This document shows positions 42,839-52,138 of a stretch of 64,000 nucleotides of DNA, piece after piece. The translations under genes and the position numbers were made by a program. Below the pieces are notes generated by a model, which saw only the letters and a list, made by a program, of their open reading frames with translations, was not told where the DNA came from and made no database searches. The DNA lies in contig NZ_CP033433.1 in the NCBI RefSeq assembly GCF_003713065.1, forward strand, positions 1,337,001 to 1,401,000, given 5' to 3'. The DNA is from Cohnella candidum. Lineage in GTDB: Bacteria; Bacillota; Bacilli; Paenibacillales; Paenibacillaceae. Numbering within the stretch: the stretch's first letter is position 1; the number at the start of each line of letters is the position of its first letter.

Positions 42839-43975
42839 ATGAAAGCCGTAACGTTCCAAGGCATTAAAAACGTTCAGGTCAAAGAGGTCGCAGATCCCAA
42901 AATCCAGAAAAAGGACGATATCATCGTCCGGCTGACGGCTTCCGCGATTTGCGGGTCCGATTTGCACCTGATCCACGGCATGATTCCGAACATGCCTCAG
43001 GATTACATTATCGGACATGAACCGGTGGGCATCGTGGAAGAAGCGGGACCGGAGGTGACATCTCTCAAGAAGGGCGATAAAGTCATCATTCCGTTCAACG
43101 TGGCTTGCGGGCAGTGCTGGTATTGCAACAACCATCTCGAGAGCCAGTGCGACAACTCCAATCCCCACGGAGACTCCGGCGCTTATTTCGGGTATTCCGA
43201 GACGACCGGGGGTTATCCGGGAGGCCAGGCGCAGTTCATGCGCGTGCCGTACGCGAACTTTACGCCGTTCAAGGTTCCGGAAAGCAACGAGATCGAAGAC
43301 GAGAAGCTCGCGGTCATCGCGGACGCCATGACGACCGCCTTCTGGACCGTCGACAACGCGGGCGTCAAGCCGGGTGACACGGTCATCGTGCTCGGCTGCG
43401 GGCCGGTCGGCATGTTCGCGCAGAAATTTTGCTGGTTGAAAGGCGCGAAACGGGTGATCGCCGTCGATTATGTCGATTACCGGCTGGAACGCGCCAAAGC
43501 CCGCAACAACGTGGAGACGGTGAACTTCGAGAAGGAAGAGAACATCGGCAACCATTTGAAGGAAATAACCAAAGGCGGCGCGGACGTCGTCATCGACGCG
43601 GTCGGCATGGACGGCAAGATGACGCCGATGGAATTCCTGGCTTCCGGCCTTAAGCTTCAAGGCGGCGCGATGGGAGCCATCGTCATCGCATCGCAGGCGG
43701 TACGCAAAGGCGGCACGATTCAAATTACCGGCGTGTACGGCGGGCGATACAACGCTTTCCCGTTGGGAGACATCTTTCAGCGCAACATTACCGTGAAGAC
43801 GGGACAGGCGCCGGTGATCCACTACATGCCCCATATGTACGAGTTGGTGGCGTCCGGCAAAATCGATCCGATGGACATCGTGACGCACGTCATTCCGCTG
43901 GACGACGCCAAACGGGGATACGAGATTTTCGACGATAAGCTCGACAATTGCATAAAGGTGGTGCTGAAGCCATGA
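42839..43975 (+). CDS. adhB: Zinc-dependent alcohol dehydrogenase (AdhB-like)
   Basis: A 378-residue medium-chain dehydrogenase. Catalytic zinc ligands are seen in AICGSDLHL and IIGHEPVG, and four structural-zinc cysteines in CGQCWYCNNHLESQCD. The nucleotide site is VIVLGCGPVGMFAQKF. The glutathione-independent formaldehyde-dehydrogenase-like subgroup fits the length and the long second-domain loop. It is flanked by two pairs of coat proteins as in the Bacillus yra cluster, so it may act in the mother cell or be packed in the coat. It overlaps the next gene by 4 nt. Confidence 0.93.
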   Translation: MKAVTFQGIKNVQVKEVADPKIQKKDDIIVRLTASAICGSDLHLIHGMIPNMPQDYIIGHEPVGIVEEAGPEVTSLKKGDKVIIPFNVACGQCWYCNNHLESQCDNSNPHGDSGAYFGYSETTGGYPGGQAQFMRVPYANFTPFKVPESNEIEDEKLAVIADAMTTAFWTVDNAGVKPGDTVIVLGCGPVGMFAQKFCWLKGAKRVIAVDYVDYRLERAKARNNVETVNFEKEENIGNHLKEITKGGADVVIDAVGMDGKMTPMEFLASGLKLQGGAMGAIVIASQAVRKGGTIQITGVYGGRYNAFPLGDIFQRNITVKTGQAPVIHYMPHMYELVASGKIDPMDIVTHVIPLDDAKRGYEIFDDKLDNCIKVVLKP

Positions 43976-44202
43976 CCGGAGGAGGCGATTTCGGCAGCAT
44001 TATCCCGAACCGGTTCGGCGTTCACGAAACGCTGGAGCTGCATGAGATTGCGGCGTTCAAATCGCTCTGTCTGACCAAAGCCAAATCGATGCAGATGCTC
44101 GTATCCGATCCGGAGCTCAAAACGCTCATGCAACAGGACGTCCAGCTCTCCACCCGGCAGTTGCAAGAATTGAACGGGTTGCTGAGCCAAGCGATCCAAT
44201 AG
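43972..44202 (+). CDS. yraE: YraE-like spore coat protein
   Basis: A 76-residue helical protein paralogous to the one at 42240: FGVHETLELHEIAAFKSLCL and LKTLMQQDVQLSTRQLQEL. It starts at the ATGA overlap with the dehydrogenase gene, with GGTGG upstream. Confidence 0.82.
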   Translation: MTGGGDFGSIIPNRFGVHETLELHEIAAFKSLCLTKAKSMQMLVSDPELKTLMQQDVQLSTRQLQELNGLLSQAIQ

Positions 44203-44213
44203 GAGGGAAAAGC

Positions 44214-44507
44214 ATGCTTCCGTTCGTCGAAAATTTAATGGGGTTAAATACAATGACGGACCAAGTCATCGCCATGGACATGCTCATTTCCGCGAAAAGC
44301 GGGATGAAAATGTGCGCGGTCGCGGTGACCGAATCGGCGACCCCCGAAGTCAGGGCGGCGTTCCAAAAGCAGTTATACGAGGCGATCGACACCCATGAGA
44401 AATTGACGGATTACATGATGCGAAAAGGCTACTACCACCCCTATAACGTCCAAGAACAAATCCGGTTGGATCAGACGAATGCGCAAACGGCTTTGAGCCT
44501 GCCGTAA
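44214..44507 (+). CDS. yraD: YraD-like CotF-family spore coat protein
   Basis: A 97-residue protein paralogous to the one at 42466: DQVIAMDMLISAKSGMKMCA, LYEAIDTHEKLTDYMMRKGY and YHPYNVQEQIRLDQ. GGAGG precedes the ATG. It closes the yra cluster. Confidence 0.85.
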   Translation: MLPFVENLMGLNTMTDQVIAMDMLISAKSGMKMCAVAVTESATPEVRAAFQKQLYEAIDTHEKLTDYMMRKGYYHPYNVQEQIRLDQTNAQTALSLP

Positions 44508-44599
44508 AGACCGTTTGTTTTTAGGGTCCGGTGTGCGGCTGACCCTTACCACCTTGCGGACAACCACGTATTGTGGAGTATCCGGGAGGTGCGATACAC

Positions 44600-45301
44600 A
44601 TGAACGTCATGGAACGCAAACTGGCCGCTGGCACCGAATTCGAAACCTCATACTATCGTGCGGATGGGGAAGGACCGGGCATCGTCGTGATCGTCACCGC
44701 CGGCGTTCATGGCAATGAACCGGCGGGCGTCCTTGCGGCTCGCCAACTGGTTGAGGATCTTCGCAACGACGTATTGCGGCTGCGTAAAGGCAGACTGATC
44801 GTCGTTCCGCTCGTCAACGGGCCCGCTTTTAAGCGGAAGACGAGAGGAGTGCCCGACCTGAACCGTACTTTTCCAAGGCGCCCGTACGCGAAAGCCAGGC
44901 ATCCGGTAACGGATGCCTTATTCCGTCTCGCCAGCATTCATCGAGTCGCCTGGTATTTGGACCTTCACGAAGCGAACGGCTTGTCCCAGCTGAGCCGCAA
45001 AGTGCTGGGCCAAACCTTGATCGTCAATCCCGGGAGCCAAGCGATACCGGTCGTCCGGCAAGCGGCTGCCTGGGCCAACGGGTTCATCTTGAACGGGAAT
45101 CGCAAATTTAACGTACGCGTGAAAGGACTGCCCGGATCGGGCCGTCAAGCCGCCCATTCGCTGCTGCAAGCGCGGGCGGTGACGTTCGAAACCTGCTGGA
45201 GTTTGCCCTTGCGGGATCGCGTGCGCTATCAGACCGCCTTGCTCAGGAGAATGCTGAAGGAGACCGGCATCGTGACAGGTGCGGAAACGATCCCGTATTG
45301 A
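44600..45301 (+). CDS. Succinylglutamate desuccinylase/aspartoacylase-family hydrolase
   Basis: A 233-residue zinc hydrolase of the M14-like AstE/AspA group. Zinc ligands are in VTAGVHGNEPAG (His, Glu) and YLDLHEANG (His); the catalytic Glu probably is in VTFETCWS. The substrate Arg region is GVPDLNRTFP. It lacks the extra C-terminal beta domain of full-length AstE. GGGAGGTG precedes the ATG at 44600. The substrate is unknown; it may belong with the coat cluster upstream, but 92 nt separate them. Confidence 0.85.
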   Translation: MNVMERKLAAGTEFETSYYRADGEGPGIVVIVTAGVHGNEPAGVLAARQLVEDLRNDVLRLRKGRLIVVPLVNGPAFKRKTRGVPDLNRTFPRRPYAKARHPVTDALFRLASIHRVAWYLDLHEANGLSQLSRKVLGQTLIVNPGSQAIPVVRQAAAWANGFILNGNRKFNVRVKGLPGSGRQAAHSLLQARAVTFETCWSLPLRDRVRYQTALLRRMLKETGIVTGAETIPY

Positions 45302-45384
45302 ATTTTTCCCTCACGTGTTTCATAGTGGGGAAATAAGGGTAAAAACGGTTAAATTGCGTCTTTTCAAGGAGTTGCTCATTCGGA

Positions 45385-47634
45385 ATGGCCCTATTCGAAG
45401 TCAACGGCGAAAGTCCGGCAAGCCTGTTTTTCCAACGTTCGTCCCACGGCATGGCCTTCCTGTCTCCGGATGGCCGAATATTGGAGGCCAACCCCGCATT
45501 TTGCTCCATGCTTGGCAGTGCGAGAGAAACGCTTCTCTCGACCCCTATAGATAAAATCATCGGAACGGAGAAAGATTGGGCCATTCGGCTCGAAAATCCG
45601 TCCGATCAGACCGACATAGACGTGCGAATCATCCGGAACGATGGAAGCATTCTTTTGGGTTCCGCTAACTTGCTGGCATCCGAGACGGCCGGGGAGGATG
45701 CGCGGTCCTGCCGAATGCTGGAGATCATGAAAGAGCGGAAGAAGAACGACGAACTGATCGCGGAAGTATTTCGGATTGCGTCGATCGGCAGTTGGGAGTG
45801 GGAAATTCAGGACGACGAAATCTGGTTTTCGGATCAGATTCAAACGCTCTGCGACGTCGACGCGTCCGAGTGGGGCCGCAGGAGTCCCGGGTTGCTCGAT
45901 TTGGTGCCGCCCGAAAGCCGGCCCTCATTCCAGGAAGCGATCGATCTTGCTTTGAAGGGCAACCCGCTCGATTTCGAGTTCCGGAATCAGAAGCCGGACG
46001 GCAGCGTGCATTATTTGCATGTCCGGGGGCTGGTGTCTTATGCGGCAGGAGGGAAACCTCGTAAATTACACGGCACGGTACAGGACATCACAGACCGGAA
46101 GAAAGTCGAGCTGAAGCTGCTTGAAACGGTCGAACGCTATACCTCGCTGAAGAAATTCAACCACGACGCGATTTTCTCGCTGGACTTGAACGGCAATATC
46201 ATCAATTCCAACGCCGTCGCCCAGGAAATGACGGGTTATCCGATCCAGGAGATGGCCGGTAAAAATTTCTCGCTCTATATCGGCGGGCAAGATATCCTGG
46301 ATATTCTCGCCGCGTCCAAGCATGACGTCAACGCGGAGAAACGCATCGATAAAATCGAACACCGCAACGGCTCGTACGCGGAAGTGCTGACGACGATCGC
46401 CCCGATCATCATCCATGACGAAAGCGTCGGCTATTATATTATCTCCAAGGACATTACGGAACAGAAGAAACTGATCATCGCCAAGGAAGCCGCGGAATCG
46501 ACGAATCAGGCGAAAAGCGAATTCCTGGCGATGATGAGCCACGAAATCCGGACCCCGATGAACGGGGTGATCGGCATGACGGATCTGCTTCTCGAAACGA
46601 CTGCCCTGGACGCTCCGCATCGGGAGTACTTGGAAGTCATCAAGAAAAGCGGCGAAACGCTGCTCTCCATCATCAACGACATTCTCGACTTCTCCAAAAT
46701 CGATTCCGGAAAAACGGAGCTGATCGAGGAGGAGTTCGACTTGCGCGCCTGCATTTTCGAAACGGTCGACCTGCTTGCCCCCAAAGCGCAGGAGAAGAAG
46801 CTGGACATGTCTTTCTCCTTGAGTCCCAACATTCCGTCCAAACTCGTCGGGGATTCGACCCGTCTTAAACAGGTGCTGATGAACCTCATCGGCAATTCGA
46901 TCAAATTCACGCACAGCGGCAGCATTTCCGTCGCCGTTAAACAGCTGGCGAGGCACGAGGATCAAGCCATGCTCAAATTCATCATTAAGGATACCGGTAT
47001 CGGAATTCCGAGAGAGAAATCAGAGCAGCTGTTCCAACCGTTCTATCAGCTGGATAACTTCATGACGCGCCGTTCGGAAGGAACGGGGCTGGGGCTTGCG
47101 ATCAGCAAGAAGCTGGTTAACCTGATGGGCGGGGACATCTGGATCGAGCATACCGAAGAGCCCGGTTCTACTTTCGTGTTCACGGTCATTATGCACGAGA
47201 AGCCGCGTGTGCCGAATCCGTCGGAAACCGTCTCGGGTTCTTTCGCGACGGAGAAGAAGCCGAGAGGGCTGAATATCCTGGTGGCGGAAGACAACCGGAT
47301 CAACCAGCTTGTCTTGATCAAGATGCTCGAGAACCAAGGTCATCGGGTGCAATTCGTCGAAGACGGCAACGAAGCCATCGAAGCGGCGCTTACCGAACGG
47401 TTCGACCTGATTTTCATGGATGTCCATCTGCCGGGCATGAACGGATTGGAAGCGACGGCTTTGATCAAGGATGCGCTGAAACCGGAGGAATGTCCCGTTA
47501 TTATCGCCGTCACCGCCAACGCGTTGAAAGGCGATAGGGAAAAGTGCTTGGCATCGGGCATGGACGAATACTTAAGCAAACCGATCACGAGCAAAGTCGT
47601 TCAGGACATGGTGAATAAGTTTTTCGAGACGTGA
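45385..47634 (+). CDS. Hybrid PAS sensor histidine kinase with receiver domain
   Basis: A 749-residue soluble kinase. Three PAS modules (about 10-115, 120-240 with LHGTVQDITDRKK, 245-375 with YYIISKDITEQKK), HisKA with SEFLAMMSHEIRTPMNGVIG (His near 386), HATPase (NLIGNSIKFTHSG, GTGLGLAISKKL) and a C-terminal receiver (AEDNRINQL, D near 677 in DLIFMDVHLPG). No HPt domain is attached, so phosphate probably goes to a separate phosphotransfer protein, as in a sporulation-type phosphorelay. AAGGAG is 13 nt before the ATG. The end overlaps the convergent gene by 34 nt. Confidence 0.93.
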   Translation: MALFEVNGESPASLFFQRSSHGMAFLSPDGRILEANPAFCSMLGSARETLLSTPIDKIIGTEKDWAIRLENPSDQTDIDVRIIRNDGSILLGSANLLASETAGEDARSCRMLEIMKERKKNDELIAEVFRIASIGSWEWEIQDDEIWFSDQIQTLCDVDASEWGRRSPGLLDLVPPESRPSFQEAIDLALKGNPLDFEFRNQKPDGSVHYLHVRGLVSYAAGGKPRKLHGTVQDITDRKKVELKLLETVERYTSLKKFNHDAIFSLDLNGNIINSNAVAQEMTGYPIQEMAGKNFSLYIGGQDILDILAASKHDVNAEKRIDKIEHRNGSYAEVLTTIAPIIIHDESVGYYIISKDITEQKKLIIAKEAAESTNQAKSEFLAMMSHEIRTPMNGVIGMTDLLLETTALDAPHREYLEVIKKSGETLLSIINDILDFSKIDSGKTELIEEEFDLRACIFETVDLLAPKAQEKKLDMSFSLSPNIPSKLVGDSTRLKQVLMNLIGNSIKFTHSGSISVAVKQLARHEDQAMLKFIIKDTGIGIPREKSEQLFQPFYQLDNFMTRRSEGTGLGLAISKKLVNLMGGDIWIEHTEEPGSTFVFTVIMHEKPRVPNPSETVSGSFATEKKPRGLNILVAEDNRINQLVLIKMLENQGHRVQFVEDGNEAIEAALTERFDLIFMDVHLPGMNGLEATALIKDALKPEECPVIIAVTANALKGDREKCLASGMDEYLSKPITSKVVQDMVNKFFET

Positions 47635-48443
47635 ACGGTCACGAACCGCCGGCCCATCGCCTTCATCGCACCCGTGATCTGCCGGAGCGGGGAGTCCTCC
47701 GCATACAATACGCGGCCGTCATCCTGGAGCCGTATATACGGAAACTCGAGAAACGGGTGAAAGAAGAAGGAGGCGAGATCGTCATCGCCGTAGTTTTCCG
47801 TTTCCCGGATGATGCGGACGACGTCCCGTTCGACTGATGCGCCTCCGACGTAGGAGAGAGGAGTGGGGACGTAGTAGGTGTTCCCGATCCGGGAACGGGA
47901 TGCGGCCACGGTCACTTTCCGGCTGCCCGGTGCAGCCGGGTTATCCTCGTAAATCACGCAGCTGCAGGCTTCGAGAATTTTTCTCTGGCTGGCGGATGCC
48001 GCATAATGGGGCGTTTCGAACCAATCCGGCCGCAAGCCGGCTGCCAGGAAGGATACGCATGCAGCGCGGAATCTTCCCAGGGTGTAAGCTGCCGCGTCAG
48101 GAGGACAATCCTCGTTGCAGCCGGGATACGCGAATTCGTATCCTTCGCCGCTCACGGATGCCCCGAATTGGTGCGTATACCCGTGCATGCCGAGGGAAGC
48201 CCCCATCGCGGACCAACGATGGAGCAAAGACAAGAAACGGGCGGATACGGCATCTTGCGGGGCGGCTATCGTGCGATCAATCCTTTTGCCGGGATCGACG
48301 AACCGCGAGATGACCGCAGCATGGAACGGGATGGCCTCCGCATACAGCAAGTCCGTCACTGCGCCCAACTTACGCTGCTCCTCTGGCGATTCATAATGAC
48401 CGCCGGGGCCGAGATCCTCCAAACGGATTAACGCTTTCCGCAC
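47601..48443 (-). CDS. DUF2334 polysaccharide-deacetylase-like protein
   Basis: A 280-residue protein of the DUF2334 group related to NodB-type deacetylases. It starts with KALIRLEDLGPGG (the first acidic pair of the fold), has SLGMHGYTHQFG (metal-site His residues) and FFFHPFLEF late. No signal peptide is present. It starts at GTG with GGGGGGAA upstream. Action on a cytoplasmic or intermediate glycan is an inference. Confidence 0.82.
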   Translation of the reverse strand: MRKALIRLEDLGPGGHYESPEEQRKLGAVTDLLYAEAIPFHAAVISRFVDPGKRIDRTIAAPQDAVSARFLSLLHRWSAMGASLGMHGYTHQFGASVSGEGYEFAYPGCNEDCPPDAAAYTLGRFRAACVSFLAAGLRPDWFETPHYAASASQRKILEACSCVIYEDNPAAPGSRKVTVAASRSRIGNTYYVPTPLSYVGGASVERDVVRIIRETENYGDDDLASFFFHPFLEFPYIRLQDDGRVLYAEDSPLRQITGAMKAMGRRFVTVHVSKNLFTMS

Positions 48444-48508
48444 GGCGATTCCCCCCGTTTCGACGCAAAACCCCTTTCATCCAACCTATGCGAGCCGCGC
48501 CGGCTCCA

Positions 48509-49600
48509 TTACTTGATAATGCCCGTCCCTCTGAAATGGACGGCCACGCGGATATCGAAGCGTACGTTCGGATAAATCTTCCGCCAATTCTCGTATTCCT
48601 TGCTTTTCTCGTGCCGCGTCGCCCTGTAGCGGATGCCGAACCCGATCGGATCCACTCCGTGCTTCTGCAATTTGGTCAGCAACTCCAGATATTGGTCCTT
48701 AAGTTGAGTGGCGGCCAATCGCTCCAAGTCATGCCAATTTTTTTCGAAAAGCTTCTCCTCGGATTCCTCCGCCTCCACATCCACACGAATATGGAAACGG
48801 ATAACGGGATCGCCGTTTTTCGGGGTCAGTATTTTGTACGTGCTTTTCAACCGGGTGGAGGAGAAGGTGAGCCTCGGTTCGTTTGGCGGGCTTTTGATGA
48901 CGAACCGCTTGTATCCCCGTGCGAGTTGGTTCAGTGCAGCCGTTTCGTCCGGATTAAGCTCGAGCCGCTTGTAGTTCGTTTTTAAGATGGCTACCCGGTT
49001 AATGACAAACGTTTCCTCCAAAGCGCGGATAATCGGCAAATAAGGATCTTTGCCCAGATCAAATATTCTTCTGTAGTAGTCGAACAAAGGCGTTTTGATG
49101 ATGTAGGGGGACTCCGTGCCCTCGTCGGAAAACGCCAAAATCAGAGAGTTTCCCGGCAGCCGCTCGGAGAGCGGTTTCGCATTGATGACGGTCGCGGCAT
49201 CGGGTTCCCCGATCGATACGTTCGCGATTTCTTGAATGTCGCGTCGACGGAAAAAAAAGTCCAGCGAATGTCCGATTTCGTGCGTGTCTGCGAAGGACTT
49301 GCCGATGACGATGTCTTTCGCTTGTCCGAAATCGAACTCCTTGTCGACCTTCGATTTCATGAGCCGGACCGCTTCGGCGATGCTGTCCGCTTCCTGGCTG
49401 ATGGTTTGGAACTTGGCTTCGCCCGGTTCCGTTCGCGGGGAAGGAATGGCTAATTTCAGCGTTACCTTGAAGAGGCTCGAATCTCCTTTGTCGATGCCGA
49501 CGACGATCACGAAGAAGCGTTTGTCGATGTCTTTCAAGCCGCAGCCGGATCCAAGCAGCAGGGATACTGCGGCAACAAGGCTGAGAAGGATTTTACGCAT
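48509..49600 (-). CDS. gerC: Spore germination protein, Ger(x)C family lipoprotein
   Basis: A 363-residue lipoprotein, C subunit of a GerA-type germinant receptor in the spore inner membrane. The lipobox is LLLGSGCGLKDIDKRFFVIV, and the FVIVVGIDKG strand follows. The central SFADTHEIGHSLDFFFRRRDI and the C-terminal EEKLFEKNWHDLERLAATQL helix are typical. GGAGG precedes the ATG. It overlaps gerB by 8 nt. Confidence 0.93.
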   Translation of the reverse strand: MRKILLSLVAAVSLLLGSGCGLKDIDKRFFVIVVGIDKGDSSLFKVTLKLAIPSPRTEPGEAKFQTISQEADSIAEAVRLMKSKVDKEFDFGQAKDIVIGKSFADTHEIGHSLDFFFRRRDIQEIANVSIGEPDAATVINAKPLSERLPGNSLILAFSDEGTESPYIIKTPLFDYYRRIFDLGKDPYLPIIRALEETFVINRVAILKTNYKRLELNPDETAALNQLARGYKRFVIKSPPNEPRLTFSSTRLKSTYKILTPKNGDPVIRFHIRVDVEAEESEEKLFEKNWHDLERLAATQLKDQYLELLTKLQKHGVDPIGFGIRYRATRHEKSKEYENWRKIYPNVRFDIRVAVHFRGTGIIK

Positions 49601-50684
49601 ATTTGTTCCTCCAAGACAGCCAGACCACCAAGAGGACCAAAAACGTCTCCGAAGCGAGTCTTAGGATTTGCCAATGGGCCACGAAACCGATCAAACTTTT
49701 GTCGTCCAGATAGATGCCGGCAATTAAAGTTGCGGCGGCAAAGGAGACGCAAATGATCGTAGCGAGCGGCACCTTCACTTTCTTGATCGTCAGGTTTCGC
49801 CGCTTGAAGCAATCCCGGATCAGCAGAGCGCCGACGTTCCACGTCACCGTGACGAACAGCAGCGAAAAACCGATATAAATGAAAAGGAACAAATAAACGA
49901 CCCTTTCGATAAAACCGTATTGCATGCGGAGCGTATCGGCTGCCGTGATCCAGGTGTATAGATAATCTCCAGAGCTGTCTATGCCAAGCAGGCCGATGGG
50001 GACGACGAAAGAGACGAAAAGGATGGACACGCCGATAATGGGGATGAGCCAAAGCCCTTTTAACCTCGTCTGATTGAACGCCCGGTTATAGAGGGCCATA
50101 TTGATATACCCGGTGAACGGATATGACGCGGCGGCTACAGCTGTCCAGGTCGGGGGATGAAGGACGTAGTCGCTCAAAATCTTGACCGAGTCCCAATCGA
50201 ACCAGGGGCTGGACAACGTTTTGAACATGATATAGAGCACGAAAGGCGAATTCAGCACGATGATGAACTCCGCCAGATTGAGAATCGCCACCGGGCGAAA
50301 ACGGGCGGACCAGGCTCCGACCGTGCAGTAACAGAGCAGGAGGACGGTCGCATTGGCCTCGGGATTCAGGAATCGGAGCGTGATCATCGAGAAGGAAATG
50401 AGGATCACGGCTCCGGCGATCGCCCACATGACGCCGAGGAACAGGAGCAGCGGAATGCGAAGAAAGCCGGGAAGCATGCGGGCCGTGATCTCCGGCAGGC
50501 CTTCTCCCGGGAACTTGCGCATGGCTTTCGTGAACAGGATGGCCGACGTGCTGCCGATAATGACCGCCAAGATGACGGACATGATCGCTCCGTCGAACCG
50601 TTCGTTCATCAGCAGCCGGGGAACGAAAAAGATCGTGTTGATGAACATGCACATCAGGAACAAATAGAAGAAATAGCGGCTCAC
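49593..50684 (-). CDS. gerB: Spore germination permease, GerB family
   Basis: A 363-residue membrane protein with about ten helices, B subunit of a germinant receptor, related to amino-acid permeases. The N-terminus FYLFLMCMFINTIFFVPRLL is typical. It begins at GTG within the GTGA overlap with gerA and after AAGGTGA. Nutrient specificity is set by this subunit; it cannot be read from sequence. Confidence 0.92.
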   Translation of the reverse strand: MSRYFFYLFLMCMFINTIFFVPRLLMNERFDGAIMSVILAVIIGSTSAILFTKAMRKFPGEGLPEITARMLPGFLRIPLLLFLGVMWAIAGAVILISFSMITLRFLNPEANATVLLLCYCTVGAWSARFRPVAILNLAEFIIVLNSPFVLYIMFKTLSSPWFDWDSVKILSDYVLHPPTWTAVAAASYPFTGYINMALYNRAFNQTRLKGLWLIPIIGVSILFVSFVVPIGLLGIDSSGDYLYTWITAADTLRMQYGFIERVVYLFLFIYIGFSLLFVTVTWNVGALLIRDCFKRRNLTIKKVKVPLATIICVSFAAATLIAGIYLDDKSLIGFVAHWQILRLASETFLVLLVVWLSWRNKYA

Positions 50685-52015
50685 TCCGTGTCACCTTCTT
50701 TGTAGCCGGACGTGGCGTTTTCTTTCAGGAAAAACCGGAAATAAGGTTCCCCGAAGCTCGTCAGGTTCGCCGCGTAAAGCACGATCGCGAACATGCCCGT
50801 AACGACGCCCGCGATGCCGAAGAGCGAGGCAAGAAAGATCAAGGGGTATTTGGCCATCCGGATCGCGAAGCTCATCGCGTTGATCGGGATCAGGAAGTTG
50901 GAAATGGCGACGGCGGACGTGACGATGATCATGACGCTGCTGACCAGGCCCGCTTGCTGTGCGGCCTGCCCCAGAATCAATCCTCCCACGGTCGTCGCCG
51001 TGGAACCGATATACCGGGGCAGCCGCAAGCTGGCCTCGACGAGGGCTTCGATCAGGAAAAGCATGATCATCACTTCAATGAAGGAAGGGTATGGGACGGC
51101 CGCGCGGCTGCCCGCGAGCGAAAGGGTGAATTGCACTTTCAGGATTTCGGGATTGTAGGAAACGATGGCCACGTACATGGCCGGCAGCGTCATTGTGATG
51201 AGGAGGCCGACATAGCGCAGGAGCACCAAGGCCCTCGTGACGACGAACGACTGGTACACATCGTCCATCGCGGAAATAAAATCGTAGAAAACCGCGGGAA
51301 CGATGAGGACGAACGGAGTCCCGTCTATCAGCAACACGATTTTACCCTGGGACAAGTTCAGGATCGTGCGGTCAGGGCGCTCCGTTACGATCATGATCGG
51401 GAACCACCGTATTTTTGTTTTCGTGATCAAAGTTTCCACTTGACCGCCTGCCATGACCATATCGGCGTCGATCTCTTTTATTTTTTGTTGCAATTGAGAA
51501 AGGACTTTCCTGTTCACTTTGTTACGGTCATAGACGAGATAGGACTTGGTCCGCGAGACTTTACCGAGCTTGTATTGTTCCGCCGTAAGATTCGGGTCCG
51601 GATAGCGTTGGCGGATGAGCTTGAGATTCGTTTCCGAGTCTTCGCTGAACGCGGATTGCGGGCCTTGCAGCGTCGTTTCGGCGACCGCCTCCGTCGGCTT
51701 GTCGTTGGCCGGGCTGGAAGCTAGCAGCTTATAGTAAGCGTCTTGCAGCTGGATGACGGCGTTTCCCTGAAGAAGGGCTCCGGGGATTTCCGCTTCATTC
51801 TCCAGGATCTTGCAGGCAAGGGCAGATTTCAAGACGATCTTGAAGGCATCCGCGGAGGGGGAAACCAGAAAAGGATGGGCGATTTCCTTCTTGATCGTGT
51901 CGGTATCGCACAGGGAAGAGAAGAAATACACCTCAATTTGAAATAGGCCGTTATCGAGCGTATCGACTTTAAAGTCGTCCGAATGGCGCAGCGTTTCCAA
52001 ACTTTTAGCTTCCAT
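50681..52015 (-). CDS. gerA: Spore germination protein, GerA family
   Basis: A 444-residue membrane protein, A subunit of the germinant receptor. A soluble N-terminal domain (about 1-235, with LIRQRYPDPNLTAEQYKLG and KSYLVYDRNKVN) is followed by the GerA membrane domain, with GKIVLLIDGTPFVLIVP, then AAVPYPSFIEVMIMLFLIEA. It is somewhat shorter than typical subunits (about 480-500). AGAAGGA precedes the ATG. A sigma-G promoter lies just upstream. The order gerA-gerB-gerC is the usual one. Confidence 0.93.
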   Translation of the reverse strand: MEAKSLETLRHSDDFKVDTLDNGLFQIEVYFFSSLCDTDTIKKEIAHPFLVSPSADAFKIVLKSALACKILENEAEIPGALLQGNAVIQLQDAYYKLLASSPANDKPTEAVAETTLQGPQSAFSEDSETNLKLIRQRYPDPNLTAEQYKLGKVSRTKSYLVYDRNKVNRKVLSQLQQKIKEIDADMVMAGGQVETLITKTKIRWFPIMIVTERPDRTILNLSQGKIVLLIDGTPFVLIVPAVFYDFISAMDDVYQSFVVTRALVLLRYVGLLITMTLPAMYVAIVSYNPEILKVQFTLSLAGSRAAVPYPSFIEVMIMLFLIEALVEASLRLPRYIGSTATTVGGLILGQAAQQAGLVSSVMIIVTSAVAISNFLIPINAMSFAIRMAKYPLIFLASLFGIAGVVTGMFAIVLYAANLTSFGEPYFRFFLKENATSGYKEGDTE

Positions 52016-52043
52016 GGCGCGTCCTTCTCGTTCATTTTCCGGT

Positions 52044-52074
52044 TAGGATGCGCCAAAGGAGGAAAAAACATGCA
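52044..52074 (-). promoter_or_regulatory. Sigma-G promoter of the ger operon
   Basis: On the minus strand TGCATG (52074-52069), 18 bp, CATCCTA (52050-52044). The -35 meets the consensus TGMATR fully and the -10 meets CATWMTA in six of seven positions. Forespore expression is the rule for germinant receptors. Confidence 0.65.
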
Positions 52075-52123
52075 AAAGAAAAGGGATTCCCGCCGTCCGA
52101 CTGCGGACGTATGGGAATCCCTT
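52066..52123 (-). terminator. Terminator between the permease gene and the ger operon
   Basis: An outer 11-bp stem (AAGGGATTCCC with GGGAATCCCTT) and an inner CGTCCG-ACTG-CGGACG hairpin, followed on the minus strand by TTTTC and more T. It insulates the ger operon from the gene upstream. Confidence 0.9.
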
Positions 52124-52138
52124 ATTGATTAAGCACGA

